Below the pieces are notes generated by a model that worked only from the letters and a program-made list of their open reading frames with translations, was not told the origin of the DNA and ran no database searches. From AP-15 sp963797115 (GTDB lineage Bacteria; Pseudomonadota; Alphaproteobacteria; ATCC43930; CGMCC-115725), in contig CAWCOH010000005.1 of assembly GCA_963797115.1 (NCBI GenBank), positions 186,001 to 250,000 on the forward strand: a stretch of DNA of 64,000 bases, in the 5' to 3' direction. Position numbers and translations under genes: made by a program. Shown here in pieces: positions 1-7,788 of this stretch (position 1 is the first letter of the stretch; each line of letters begins with the position of its first letter).

Positions 1-296
1 CAATAGACGTGCTTGCCCGCCCCTAGTGCCGCCTTAGTCGGCGCATAGTGCGACGGCACGCGCACAACGACGGCGACCGCATCGATCTCCGGCGAGGCGA
101 TCATCTTGCGCCAGTCGTCGAAGGCCAGCCGGGCGCCCCAAGCCCGGCGCGCCGCCTCGGCGCTGTCGGCTCGGGTGGTGCACACCGCCGTCAACTCGAC
201 ATCCGCGCTGGCCTGCAATGCCGGCAGGTGGGAACGCGCCGACCAGGTGCCGCTGACGCTGGCGCCGATCAGGCCCAACCGAACTTTGTCCGCCAT
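1..296 (-). CDS. Gfo/Idh/MocA-family oxidoreductase, N-terminal part (runs off window)
   Basis: The gene reads leftward off the window edge, so only about 98 N-terminal residues are visible. They begin MADKVRLGLIGAS, a Rossmann-fold NAD(P)-binding start, continue with a stretch ending in VELTAVCTTR and reach the EIDAVAVVV strand and the GKHVY segment typical of Gfo/Idh/MocA dehydrogenases. The start is the ATG at 294-296, preceded by a strong GGGAGGAAG ribosome site 4-5 bases upstream. Such enzymes oxidise or reduce sugars, inositols or related polyols using NAD(P). The substrate cannot be told, because the C-terminal substrate domain lies outside the window. The family assignment is fairly secure. 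Confidence 0.8.
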   Translation of the reverse strand, partial: MADKVRLGLIGASVSGTWSARSHLPALQASADVELTAVCTTRADSAEAARRAWGARLAFDDWRKMIASPEIDAVAVVVRVPSHYAPTKAALGAGKHVY

Positions 297-359
297 CTTG
301 CTTCCTCCCTGCACACCGTCCTCGGCGGACCCCTGAGCAATCAGCCGAGTGTGGACGTT

Positions 360-737
360 CTAACCTGATCGCGGGCTCTTTGTCTTGGTCCGCCGGGGCT
401 TCGACTTCGGGGACTTCGGTGGCAGGGTGTTCACGAAGGCCACGGCGGGTCCCAGCCACTCCCGCAACCCTCGCTCGTCGCGCGGGGGTGGATCGACAAA
501 GACATAGCCCTCCATCGGCCGCCCCGTCATCTCCATGGGCTTAGCCTCGGGCCGGGTCAGGGCATGTTGGTGTTGGACTTTGCCAACGCGGACAAGAAGA
601 CCGTGCCTCGAGGTTCCCGCAACCATGTTACCGTTCAACATAAAGCACAGTCCCCCGAACATCCTGACTTCCCGCACCGTGCCGGTCCCAGCGAGAATGG
701 CGCGCACGCGCTGGGCAAGATCTTCATCCACAGCCAT
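360..737 (-). CDS. TfoX N-terminal domain protein
   Basis: A 125-residue protein with the TfoX/Sxy N-terminal domain: VREVRMFGGLCFMLNGNMV near residues 22-40, GLLVRVG, then MTGRPMEGYVFVDP near residue 70. The C-terminal 20 residues are a lysine/arginine/serine-proline tail with no domain. Full-length TfoX regulates competence in gammaproteobacteria. Stand-alone N-terminal-domain proteins like this one are common in alphaproteobacteria and have no proven function. The gene follows the Gfo/Idh gene's strand but ends 63 bases upstream of that start, so co-transcription is possible but unproven. The ATG at 735-737 fits the family start. Confidence 0.8.
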   Translation of the reverse strand: MAVDEDLAQRVRAILAGTGTVREVRMFGGLCFMLNGNMVAGTSRHGLLVRVGKVQHQHALTRPEAKPMEMTGRPMEGYVFVDPPPRDERGLREWLGPAVAFVNTLPPKSPKSKPRRTKTKSPRSG

Positions 738-876
738 GGACTAACCCTCGAGCACCGTTACGGGTTACAAGTTTCTCTATCGGACCAACAGCTCACACTC
801 AACGGCCGGATCATCGCGATATGCGGACCGTAGAGGGTGCGGAGTAGCATAACCGTTTCTTTTTAGGAGACCTCTC

Positions 877-2127
877 ATGCCGCGTCTGAATTTCGGCGCC
901 TTTCTCGCTCCTCATCATCCAGTCGGCGAGCATCCGATGCTGCAGTTCCGTCGGGATCTCGACCTTGTCGAGCAGCTCGACACACTCGGCTACGACGAAT
1001 TCTGGTGCGGAGAGCACCATTCGAGCGGCTGGGAGATGATCGGCTCGCCCGAAATGTTCCTGGCCGCGGCCGGCGAGCGGTCAAAGCGCATCAAGCTCGC
1101 CACCGGCGTCATCTCTTTGCCCTACCACCACCCGTTCAACGTAGCCCAGCGCATGGTGCAGCTCGACTGGATGACCGGCGGGCGGGCGATCTTCGGCTCG
1201 GGCCCAGGCGCTCTCGCTTCGGACGCGCACACCCTCGGAATCGACCCGATGGTGCAGCGAGACCGGCAGGACGAGGCAATCGGCGTCATCCGCCGGCTGA
1301 TGCGCGGCGAGCGGGTGACGATGAAAACCGACTGGTTCACCTTGCAGGATGCGGCATTGCAGCTCTTGCCGTTGCAGGAGGAGATGCCGTTTGCCGTCGC
1401 CTCGCAGATCAGCCCGTCAGGCATGACCTTGGCCGGCAAGCACGGCATCGGGGTCATCTCGATAGGGTCGATGTCGAGCGAGGGCCTCAACTCGTTGCCG
1501 ACCCAATGGGGCTTCGCCGAGGCCGCCGCCAAGCAGCACGGCACGACCGTTGACCGCAAGAACTGGCGGGTCTTGCTGAGCTGGCATATCGCCGAGACGC
1601 GCGAAAAAGCCCGCGCCGAAGCCCGTGAGGGCCTGTTGCGCCATCACAATCAATACGTTGTCGGGACATTGCAGCGGCCGGATGCGAAGCCGTTCAGCGA
1701 CCCCGACGAGGCGGTCGATAAGACTGCTTTCTCGAATGCGTCCTCGGCGACGATCGGCACGCCCGACGATCTGGTCGCGCGGATCAAGTCCGTGCTCGAA
1801 ATCAGCGGCGGCTTTGGCACTCTCGTCGGCTTCGTCCACGACTGGGCTAATCCGGAAAACACGAGGCGCAGCTGGGATATGGTGGCGCGTTACGTCGTGC
1901 CGGAGATCAACGGCTATCTCGCCGGGCTGCGGCAATCCCAGCACTTCGTCGCCACCAATCGTGGCGTTTTCGACCGCGCCAAGGACGCGATCATGGCGAA
2001 GATTACCGAGAACGAGGCCGCGGTCGCCGCGCTCTCGGTAACCAGGGGATCGCGACTGGGCGATGTCGCCTCGGCCAGCAACGTGCCCGATCTCGACAAA
2101 GCCCGCTCCCAGGCCCCGGCACGTTAA
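877..2127 (+). CDS. LLM-class flavin-dependent oxidoreductase (luciferase-like)
   Basis: A 416-residue bacterial luciferase-like monooxygenase. These enzymes use reduced FMN (or F420 in some lineages) and oxygen to oxidise small organic substrates. The start MPRLNFGAFLAPHHP, the FWCGEHHSSGW segment near residue 45, KLATGVISLPYHHPF near residue 72 and the GRAIFGSGPGA loop near residue 103 are signatures of the TIM-barrel fold. An AGGAG site 8 bases before the ATG supports the start. The C-terminal 60 residues extend past the barrel. It lies alone, with no flavin reductase beside it, so the reductant partner must be encoded elsewhere. The substrate is unknown. Confidence 0.88.
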   Translation: MPRLNFGAFLAPHHPVGEHPMLQFRRDLDLVEQLDTLGYDEFWCGEHHSSGWEMIGSPEMFLAAAGERSKRIKLATGVISLPYHHPFNVAQRMVQLDWMTGGRAIFGSGPGALASDAHTLGIDPMVQRDRQDEAIGVIRRLMRGERVTMKTDWFTLQDAALQLLPLQEEMPFAVASQISPSGMTLAGKHGIGVISIGSMSSEGLNSLPTQWGFAEAAAKQHGTTVDRKNWRVLLSWHIAETREKARAEAREGLLRHHNQYVVGTLQRPDAKPFSDPDEAVDKTAFSNASSATIGTPDDLVARIKSVLEISGGFGTLVGFVHDWANPENTRRSWDMVARYVVPEINGYLAGLRQSQHFVATNRGVFDRAKDAIMAKITENEAAVAALSVTRGSRLGDVASASNVPDLDKARSQAPAR

Positions 2128-2176
2128 ATCACTCACCGCTGCGGGCATCGGTCGGCGGTGCAGAGCGTCCGGTCCC

Positions 2177-2441
2177 GTGAGGCGTTCGCGAAGAGAGCAG
2201 CTATGGGACAAACTCGCCGGGGGCGATTTGCGCAACGTCGGTTTCGCCGGATTCCGGCGGCGTCGAAAGTTTCGGCTTTGGGCTACGCCGGGTTAGCGGC
2301 AGCCATTACATTTACACGCATCCGCAAGTCCCGCGCCCGCTGAGCCTGCAACCTCGAAACCGCGAAGCCAAGCCCTATCAAATTTCGCAATTCCTCGACA
2401 TGGTTCGGGAATTCGCCCTGACGATCGAGCACCGACAATGA
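2177..2441 (+). pseudogene. hicA: hicA toxin, frameshifted
   Basis: Two overlapping frames together spell a HicA mRNA interferase. The frame from the GTG at 2177 gives REQLWDKLAGGDLRNVGFAG and then FRR. The frame one base later, from about 2262, gives VESFGFGLRRVSGSHYIYTH followed by the family C terminus (AKPYQISQFLDMVREF). The catalytic histidine is in GSHYIY. Neither frame alone holds the whole protein: the first stops at 2296 and the second has no ATG, GTG or TTG start upstream. One extra base (or two missing) near 2255-2263 explains the break. Its stop (2439-2441) overlaps the hicB ATG in an ATGA junction, the usual hicAB arrangement. It is either an inactivated toxin or a sequencing error. 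Confidence 0.72.
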
Positions 2442-2659
2442 TCCCCAAATATCATATCAACCTGTTCTGGTCGGAGCCGGATGGCGCCTGGATCGCCGAT
2501 GTGCCAGATCTGCAATCGTGCTCCGCTTTCGGCGACACTCCGGCCGAGGCGCTGGCCGAAATCGCGCAGGCGATCGAAGCTTGGCTCGCGGTGGCGCGCG
2601 AGGACGGGCTGCCGATCCCGAAGCCCGGCTACAGCGCGCCAACCCGCGCCGCCGGGTGA
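2438..2659 (+). CDS. hicB: HicB-family antitoxin
   Basis: A 73-residue HicB-type partial RNase H-fold protein: IPKYHINLFWSEPDGAWIAD, then VPDLQSCSAFGDTPAEALAE, then the IEAWLAVAREDGLPIPKP helix-turn region. No C-terminal DNA-binding domain is present, so it is the short HicB form that neutralises HicA by direct binding. It overlaps the end of the broken hicA by four bases and is translationally coupled to it. Because the toxin frame is disrupted, this antitoxin may now be an orphan, perhaps acting against HicA copies elsewhere. Confidence 0.85.
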   Translation: MIPKYHINLFWSEPDGAWIADVPDLQSCSAFGDTPAEALAEIAQAIEAWLAVAREDGLPIPKPGYSAPTRAAG

Positions 2660-2695
2660 GGCGGCGAGCCGACTTTTCGGCCTCGCCGTCAGCAC

Positions 2696-2774
2696 GTAGG
2701 GTGGGTTGAGCCTGGCGAAACCCACCCTTGCCGTCCAAAGCTGACGGGTTTCGCTCCGCTCAACCCATCCTACG
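2696..2774. repeat. Intergenic inverted-repeat element
   Basis: Imperfect inverted repeat in the gap between hicB and ghrA. The left arm is GTAGGGTGGGTTGAGC (2696-2711 region) and the right arm is GCTCAACCCATCCTAC (2758-2773). The inner GGCGAAACCC and GGGTTTCGC segments also pair, giving a long hairpin. Similar GGGTTGAGC...GAAACCC repeats are, from memory, scattered through intergenic regions of alphaproteobacterial genomes. The ghrA ribosome site (GGAGAG) starts immediately after the right arm, so the fold could influence ghrA expression. Confidence 0.65.
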
Positions 2775-2782
2775 GAGAGAAC

Positions 2783-3718
2783 ATGGCGCTGCTCCTTATC
2801 GATCTCGACAAACGCATCGGCAACGCGAATGCGTGGCGCGACACCTTCGCAGAACAGCTTCCCGATTTGGAAATCCGCATCTGGCCCGACCCCGGAAAGG
2901 CGGCGGACATAGAATATCTCGCCTTCATGCATCCTAATTTCGACGCGCTGCCGGTATTTCCGAATTTGAAAGCGATGTTCAGCCGCTCGGCCGGGGTGGA
3001 GGCCTTTGTCAACCATCCCAAGCTGCCGAAGGTGCCGCTCGGCAAGATGGAGCCGCCGGGCGGTGATCCGATGATGACCGAATACGTTGTCATGCACGTG
3101 CTGCGCTTTCATCGCGACATGCCTGGCTATCAGGCAGCGCAGGCCAATCGCGAATGGCGAAGGACGCGGATCGTCCGGCCCGAGGAACGGCGCGTCGGGT
3201 TCCTCGGCTTCGGCATGATGGCGAAAGCGCCGGCACTGGTGCTGAAGTCGCTCGGCTTTCCGGTCTCCGCCTGGGTTCGCTCGGAGCGGGAGAAAGAGGA
3301 GGTCCCGATCTTTCATGGCCCCGAGCAGCTCGAGCCGTTTCTCAATCAGACCGACATCGCCGTCTGCCTGTTGCCGCTGACACCGGAAACCGAAGGCATC
3401 TTTTGCGCCCGCACGTTTGCGATGATGCCGAGAGGAGCGATGGTTATTAATGTCGGCCGCGGCAAGCATGTGGTGGAAGCGGACCTGATCAAGGCGCTTG
3501 ATTCGGGACAATTGTCCTACGCCGCATTGGACGCGCTGTGGCCCGAGCCCTTGCCGCCGGAAAGCCCGCTCTGGCTGCACCCGCAAGTCACGGTGATGCC
3601 GCACGTGGCGCGGCGGCCGACCGTCCGTCAGCTCGTCACCGAGATTGCCGCCAACATCCGCAGCCTCAGAGCCGGCGGCCGGCTGTTGCAGGAAATCGAC
3701 AAGACGATGGGCTACTGA
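2783..3718 (+). CDS. ghrA: Glyoxylate/hydroxypyruvate reductase A
   Basis: A 311-residue D-isomer-specific 2-hydroxyacid dehydrogenase of the GhrA type, reducing glyoxylate to glycolate and hydroxypyruvate to D-glycerate with NADPH. The short divergent N-terminal half (LLIDLDKR, YLAFMHPNFDALPVFPNLK) and the Rossmann motif GFLGFGMMAKAPA (GxGxxA variant, near residue 140) match GhrA rather than the longer GhrB class. Catalytic Arg is in NVGRGKH (about residue 226), Glu in the PLPPESPLW loop and His in PHVARRP (about residue 274). It has its own GGAGAG ribosome site. Functionally it connects with glcDEF (glycolate to glyoxylate) and the glycerate kinase farther along the window. Confidence 0.88.
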   Translation: MALLLIDLDKRIGNANAWRDTFAEQLPDLEIRIWPDPGKAADIEYLAFMHPNFDALPVFPNLKAMFSRSAGVEAFVNHPKLPKVPLGKMEPPGGDPMMTEYVVMHVLRFHRDMPGYQAAQANREWRRTRIVRPEERRVGFLGFGMMAKAPALVLKSLGFPVSAWVRSEREKEEVPIFHGPEQLEPFLNQTDIAVCLLPLTPETEGIFCARTFAMMPRGAMVINVGRGKHVVEADLIKALDSGQLSYAALDALWPEPLPPESPLWLHPQVTVMPHVARRPTVRQLVTEIAANIRSLRAGGRLLQEIDKTMGY

Positions 3719-3912
3719 TCCGCCGTATTCTCCAGTGCCCCGAACCCGAAGTTCGCCGTATCTCCCGACTTGTCTTCCCATGGGCCTTCAGCTAACGAGG
3801 GGCAGCCAGGACCCTGGAACCGCCATTTTTGAAGCCTCAGCATGGCCTCATCAGTCCCGGAGTTACTCCCTGATTTCGCACGGCGGTCGCCGTGGCAGCT
3901 TTCGGAACAGGG

Positions 3913-4476
3913 TCAAGGGAGGAGCCGCCATAGCCCATCGGTGCCGCGGCAGGCTATGCCATACTCCACAATTACGCTGCCTTGTCGGCTCGATGTATAT
4001 TCTCGACAGGGTTGCCCATACTCGTCAGTCCAGCCGGGTCGCGATGTATAGGTAAATGACCGGGGTTGAGTTTGTGCGTCCGCGGGACGAGAAACGGTGG
4101 GCGGATTTAAGAACAACGAAACAAACAACCCCACGCAAATAGTTGTAACAAACAAACCAAGCGCGATATTTTTTACGCGGGGACGCCGCCGCGCTGTTGC
4201 TGGTTTGATCTTCGCTGCTAATTGCTCTTGCAATCTCTGAATTTCGATCTTCAATTCGTTGCAGTATTGAACCGCCCCTTCAAATTTCGCTTCGGCGTCG
4301 CGCAGCTCCGCCAATAGCTTTTCTTGGCCGGCGGAAAGACCGAGGAAACCCGCTAGAGTCTTTCCGCCCAAAAGCCGATATGCCCCGCGGATTCCCGCGA
4401 CGATATCTGCGTCGACGGTGTTCGGATGCAGTGCGAGGTTTAGAGCGGCGATGACTTTTGCTTGTCGTGACGACAT
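3913..4476 (-). CDS. Membrane-anchored hypothetical protein with coiled coil and surface-antigen-like C terminus
   Basis: A 187-residue protein. Residues 1-55 form a soluble helical domain (SSRQAKVIAALNLALHPNTV...), followed by a coiled coil (KLLAELRDAEAKFEGAVQYC through LQEQLAAKIK). A basic stretch RRRPRVKN precedes a single membrane segment (IALGLFVTTICVGLFVSLFL, about residues 103-122). The periplasmic tail (CREYTSSR...YGIACRGTDGLWRLL) resembles the C terminus of the 17-kDa surface-antigen family, with two cysteines that could pair. I know no function. It stands alone, between ghrA (other strand) and the flavoprotein gene. Its somewhat lower G+C may hint at a different history. Confidence 0.6.
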   Translation of the reverse strand: MSSRQAKVIAALNLALHPNTVDADIVAGIRGAYRLLGGKTLAGFLGLSAGQEKLLAELRDAEAKFEGAVQYCNELKIEIQRLQEQLAAKIKPATARRRPRVKNIALGLFVTTICVGLFVSLFLNPPTVSRPADAQTQPRSFTYTSRPGWTDEYGQPCREYTSSRQGSVIVEYGIACRGTDGLWRLLP

Positions 4477-4671
4477 AGAATCAAGCGCGTATTACCGTCA
4501 GCATCGTCAATTGTAAGGTCGAATCGTTTCAACTCCCTTTGCGGCGGCGGACAAAAAGAGAGCCAGAAGCTTGTCAGGCTCCGGCTCTTGCGGGTTCCCG
4601 TACGACCGACTCACACTCGCGGCGGTGAATACCGGCTTTCGCCGGTAGACTGGAACAGGGCAGCCATGGCG

Positions 4672-5217
4672 TCAGCGCCTACGAAGATAGGGGCGGACGG
4701 CGTCGAGCAGCATCGGGGTCGGCGCGAGGCGCGGCCCCTCGCCCTCGTCGACCGGCGGGACGATCGTCACGCCCCAGGTCGGCAGCCTTTTCAGCGATGC
4801 TTGCGCCACAGGGTGGCTCAGCAATGGCGCGTTGAGCGATGGGCCGACGATTACCGGCGTTCCCCGCCCGATCGCCTCGGCAACCACGGACAACGCGAGG
4901 CTGTCGGCGATGCCGTGCGCGAGCTTGTTGAGCGAGTTGAAGCTGCACGGCGCGAACAGCACCACCCCGCGCGGCGGTCGCGGGCGGATGCCCAGATCGA
5001 AATAGGATTCGGCGACTTGCACCCCCTCGATATCGGCGAGCTCGCGCGGTGCTACGACGCGCGAAGCATTCGGCGTCGGGATCGCGATCACCGTCGAAAA
5101 ACCAAGCCCGACCAACTCCCGCAGAAGCTGGGGGCAGCGCGCCGCCGTCGAGGTGCCGCTGAGCACCAGATAGGCTAGGTCAAACCTTTTGCCGCCAGCC
5201 GCGTTGCCTGGTTTCAT
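4672..5217 (-). CDS. Flavoprotein-fold protein (PF02441-like)
   Basis: A 181-residue protein of the homo-oligomeric flavin-containing Cys-decarboxylase fold. It has the opening strand AYLVLSGTSTAARCPQLL, a VLFAPCSFNSLNKLAHGIAD loop near residue 105 that is the FMN/phosphate-binding and subunit-contact motif, and GTPVIVGPSLNAPLLSHP near residue 138. Relatives include phosphopantothenoylcysteine decarboxylase, UbiX and dihydromethanopterin reductase. The catalytic residues of those named enzymes are not clearly present, so I do not assign a reaction. It follows the OsmC gene on the same strand with a 24-base gap and is probably co-transcribed with it. Confidence 0.7.
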   Translation of the reverse strand: MKPGNAAGGKRFDLAYLVLSGTSTAARCPQLLRELVGLGFSTVIAIPTPNASRVVAPRELADIEGVQVAESYFDLGIRPRPPRGVVLFAPCSFNSLNKLAHGIADSLALSVVAEAIGRGTPVIVGPSLNAPLLSHPVAQASLKRLPTWGVTIVPPVDEGEGPRLAPTPMLLDAVRPYLRRR

Positions 5218-5241
5218 CTCGCTTTCTTCGCAAATGCGGGA

Positions 5242-5754
5242 TTAAGTCGTCGTCTGGACCAATAGAGCGAGCTTTGCCGGCGTTCGCAGGGTTTGATAGA
5301 CGACGCAATAACGCTCGGTGAGCTTGATCAGGCTGTCGAGCTTGTCGGCCGGCGCGTCGGTGTCGAGATCGAAGCGCAACCGGATGTCGCGAAAGCCGAC
5401 CGGCGCCTCTCGGCTGACGCCGAGGGTGCCGCGAAAATCGAGATCGCCCTCTGCATTGACCGTGCCGCCGCGCAACTCGATCTCGAGCGCCGTGGCGACC
5501 GCGCGCAAGGTGACCCCGGCGCAGGCGACGAGCGCCTCGAGCAGCATGTCGCCCGAGCACGCGCTGAGCCCGTCGCCGCCGGTCGCGGGATGCAGACCCG
5601 CCTCGACCAGGGCGCGGCCGGTCTCGACCTTGCAGGTCAAGCTCTCCTCGCCGAGCCGGCCGTGGGCTCGCAGCGTCACGAGTGCAGCCTCCGGCTCGGC
5701 GCGGTAGCGCTCCTTGAGAGGCGCCTGCAACTCCTTCAGGTCACTGGATTTCAC
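5242..5754 (-). CDS. OsmC-family peroxiredoxin-like protein
   Basis: A 170-residue OsmC/Ohr-fold protein. The two conserved cysteines that reduce organic hydroperoxides are in SGDMLLEALVACAGVTLRA (near residue 77) and LTERYCVVYQTL (near residue 150). GGDGLSACSGDML adds a further cysteine. The protein starts with GTG at 5752-5754, with GGGAGG just upstream. Its expected partner is a thiol reductant such as lipoylated protein or glutathione. Pairing with the downstream flavoprotein gene suggests a small redox operon, but this is inference. Confidence 0.82.
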   Translation of the reverse strand: MKSSDLKELQAPLKERYRAEPEAALVTLRAHGRLGEESLTCKVETGRALVEAGLHPATGGDGLSACSGDMLLEALVACAGVTLRAVATALEIELRGGTVNAEGDLDFRGTLGVSREAPVGFRDIRLRFDLDTDAPADKLDSLIKLTERYCVVYQTLRTPAKLALLVQTTT

Positions 5755-5985
5755 GGTGCCTCCCGGTGATCATTAATACGTTCCTCCCTACCCTAGGCGA
5801 GGCGTTTGTTGTCGTCGATGGCAGAGTGAGCAATCTTTGACGGAGCGCCGCATCGAAGATGATGATGTCTAGTCAAAATCAGATGAAAGACTACCCGGGG
5901 CGCCCGGCGAATGGCCTTTTTGCTTGAAAAATTCGCACAATTAGGATAATATTGCTGAAGTGACGACCCCACAGCAATCGCTCGG

Positions 5986-6029
5986 TCAGGGTTGAGCGAA
6001 TTTCGCGCTATACGCGAGGCTCAACCTGA
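5986..6029 (-). terminator. Bulged hairpin downstream of epmA
   Basis: Within the 327-base gap 5755-6081 lies TCAGGGTTGAGC (5986-5997) pairing with GCTCAACCTGA (6019-6029), one G bulged. A nested TCGCG/CGCGA stem lies at 6003-6017. It is 53 bases after the epmA stop on the minus strand, where a terminator is expected, but there is no U-run. The remaining gap holds the osmC upstream region, AT-rich around 5920-5955 and presumably its promoter, with no further gene seen. Confidence 0.4.
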
Positions 6030-6081
6030 ACCCGTCCTGCATAAACAGGCTGAGGAGAAACCATGGGTTGAGACATCCGGT

Positions 6082-7119
6082 TTAGCGGACGGGCGCCCAC
6101 AGCACGTCCTCGATGTCCTGCGCGGCGGTCGCCAGCATCACGAGGCGGTCGAAGCCGAGCGCGATCCCGGCGCACTCCGGCAAGCCATGTTCGAGGGCGG
6201 CGAGGAAATCCTCGTCGATCGGGTAGGTCTCGCCGTAGAGCGCCTGCTTTTTTGCCTGGTCGCCGGTGAACCGCGCGCGCTGCTCGGCGGCATCGGTCAG
6301 CTCGCCGAAGGCGTTGGCGAGTTCGAGGCCGCAAACATAGACCTCGAAGCGCTCGGCAAGACGGGGATCGTCTGGACTGCGGCGCGCCAGCGCCGCCATC
6401 GACAGCGGGTAGTCGTAGAGGATGGTCGGCGCTCCAAACCCGAGAACCGGCTCGATCCGCTCGAGAAAAATGCGGAAAAAGAACGCCTCCCAATCGTCGC
6501 CCGCATGCGGCGTCACGCCAATGTGGCGCGCCGCGGCGGCGAGGCGCTCGATATCGGGTGCAAGCGGGTCGGGTGCGGTCGCCAGGAGATCGATGCCGCA
6601 GAGCTCCGAGAATGCTGCAGCAACGCTCAACCGCCGCCATGGAAGCCGCGCGTCCGCCGTGCCGCCACGCCAGACGAGCGCTTCGACGCTTGCTGCGTCC
6701 TGACAGGCTCGGACGAGCGCTTCGCACTCATCCATAAGGTCTCGGTAGCAGGTCCCTGTCCGGTACCATTCGAGCATCGCGAATTCCGGGTGGTGGGTGG
6801 CGCTGCGCTCACGGTCGCGAAAGACATGGGCGAGCTGCCAGATGCGCGGCAGCCCAGAAACCAGCAGCTTCTTCATCGCAAATTCGGGCGAGGTGTGCAG
6901 GTAACGCTGGGCAGCGCGACCGTCGCGCGGGTCGTGCAGCGTCGTCGCCAAGGCCCGAAGATGCGGTTCGAGCCCGGGGCTCAGCTGCAACGCCGGCGTG
7001 TCGACCTCGGCATAGCCGCGCGCGGTAAAGAAGTCGCGGATGGCTCCAAGGATCCGCCCACGCTGCTCGAGCCGGCCGCGCCGCGCCGCGAAACGATCGG
7101 GCCGCCACCATTCCTGCAC
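6082..7119 (-). CDS. epmA: EF-P--(R)-beta-lysine ligase EpmA (GenX/PoxA)
   Basis: A 345-residue class II lysyl-tRNA-synthetase catalytic core without the anticodon-binding domain. This is the hallmark of EpmA, which attaches (R)-beta-lysine to a lysine of elongation factor P to relieve proline stalling. Motif 2 appears as FRDRE followed by HHPEFAMLEWY (near residues 100-118). Motif 3 is GIALGFDRLVML (near residue 325), and LELANAFGELTD matches the lysine-site region. The start is a GTG at 7117-7119. It is divergent from efp across only 74 bases, placing enzyme and substrate together. The lysine 2,3-aminomutase EpmB that makes beta-lysine is not in the window. Confidence 0.92.
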   Translation of the reverse strand: MQEWWRPDRFAARRGRLEQRGRILGAIRDFFTARGYAEVDTPALQLSPGLEPHLRALATTLHDPRDGRAAQRYLHTSPEFAMKKLLVSGLPRIWQLAHVFRDRERSATHHPEFAMLEWYRTGTCYRDLMDECEALVRACQDAASVEALVWRGGTADARLPWRRLSVAAAFSELCGIDLLATAPDPLAPDIERLAAAARHIGVTPHAGDDWEAFFFRIFLERIEPVLGFGAPTILYDYPLSMAALARRSPDDPRLAERFEVYVCGLELANAFGELTDAAEQRARFTGDQAKKQALYGETYPIDEDFLAALEHGLPECAGIALGFDRLVMLATAAQDIEDVLWAPVR

Positions 7120-7193
7120 GCTCCTGCCCTCGCTGTTGCCGATCTGCCGACCTATGTTAGCTTCAGTCGAGCCCCCTCCTCCGAGGTCCCGCC

Positions 7194-7760
7194 ATGAAAA
7201 TAAATGCCATCGACCTTAAGCCTGGCAACGTCCTCGAACACCAAAACAAACTCTGGCTCGTGCTGAAGCGCGAGCTGGTCCAGCCCGGGAAGGGCGGCGC
7301 GTTCGCCCAGGTGGAGCTGCGCGACCTGCGCGGCGGCACCAAGCTCAACGAGCGCTTTCGCACTCAGGAGACCGTCGAGCGTGTCCGTCTCGACGAGAAG
7401 GAGATGCAGTTTCTGTTCACGGAGGATGGCCAAGCGACCTTCATGGACAACGACACCTTCGAGCAGATTGCGATTCCCCGCGAGACGATCGGCGACCCCG
7501 CCGATTTTCTGCGCGACGGAATGGTATGCAATGTCATGCTGTATGAAGGTGTGGCACTCTCGGTCGAGCTGCCGCCCAACGTTGTGATGACGGTTGTGGA
7601 GGCCGACCCTGTGGTGCGCGGCCAGACGGCGTCCTCCTCCTACAAGCCGGGCAAGCTCGAAAACGGGCGCCGCGTGATGATCCCGCCGCATATTGGACCG
7701 GGGACTCGCATCGTCGTCAGCACCACGGACGCCAGCTACCTCGAGCGGGCCAAGGACTGA
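7194..7760 (+). CDS. efp: Elongation factor P
   Basis: A 188-residue EF-P with the usual three beta-barrel domains: the KOW-like domain I (residues 1-64), then the two OB folds (from ETVERVRLDEKEMQFL on). The tip loop VQPGKGGAF carries Lys33, the residue modified by EpmA, and the signature SSSYKPGKLENGRRVMIPPH occurs near residue 145. EF-P binds between the P and E sites and helps the ribosome form peptide bonds at consecutive prolines. GAGG lies before the ATG. suhB-like DNA follows after 28 bases on the same strand, so the two may share a transcript. Confidence 0.95.
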   Translation: MKINAIDLKPGNVLEHQNKLWLVLKRELVQPGKGGAFAQVELRDLRGGTKLNERFRTQETVERVRLDEKEMQFLFTEDGQATFMDNDTFEQIAIPRETIGDPADFLRDGMVCNVMLYEGVALSVELPPNVVMTVVEADPVVRGQTASSSYKPGKLENGRRVMIPPHIGPGTRIVVSTTDASYLERAKD

Positions 7761-7788
7761 AGGGGCTGTCGACCAAGGAGCAGCGGCT

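Noticed and set aside
1417..2235. 272-codon minus-strand frame over the LLM oxidoreductase gene
   Set aside because: Antisense shadow; the plus-strand luciferase-like protein has clear family motifs and a ribosome site.
2378..3781. 467-codon open frame on the minus strand over ghrA
   Set aside because: It is antisense to a well-supported reductase. Its translation is arginine/histidine-rich without domains, typical of antisense frames in high-G+C genes.
5992..7197. 401-codon plus-strand frame over epmA
   Set aside because: It is the antisense shadow of epmA; no domain, and codon positions fit epmA instead.
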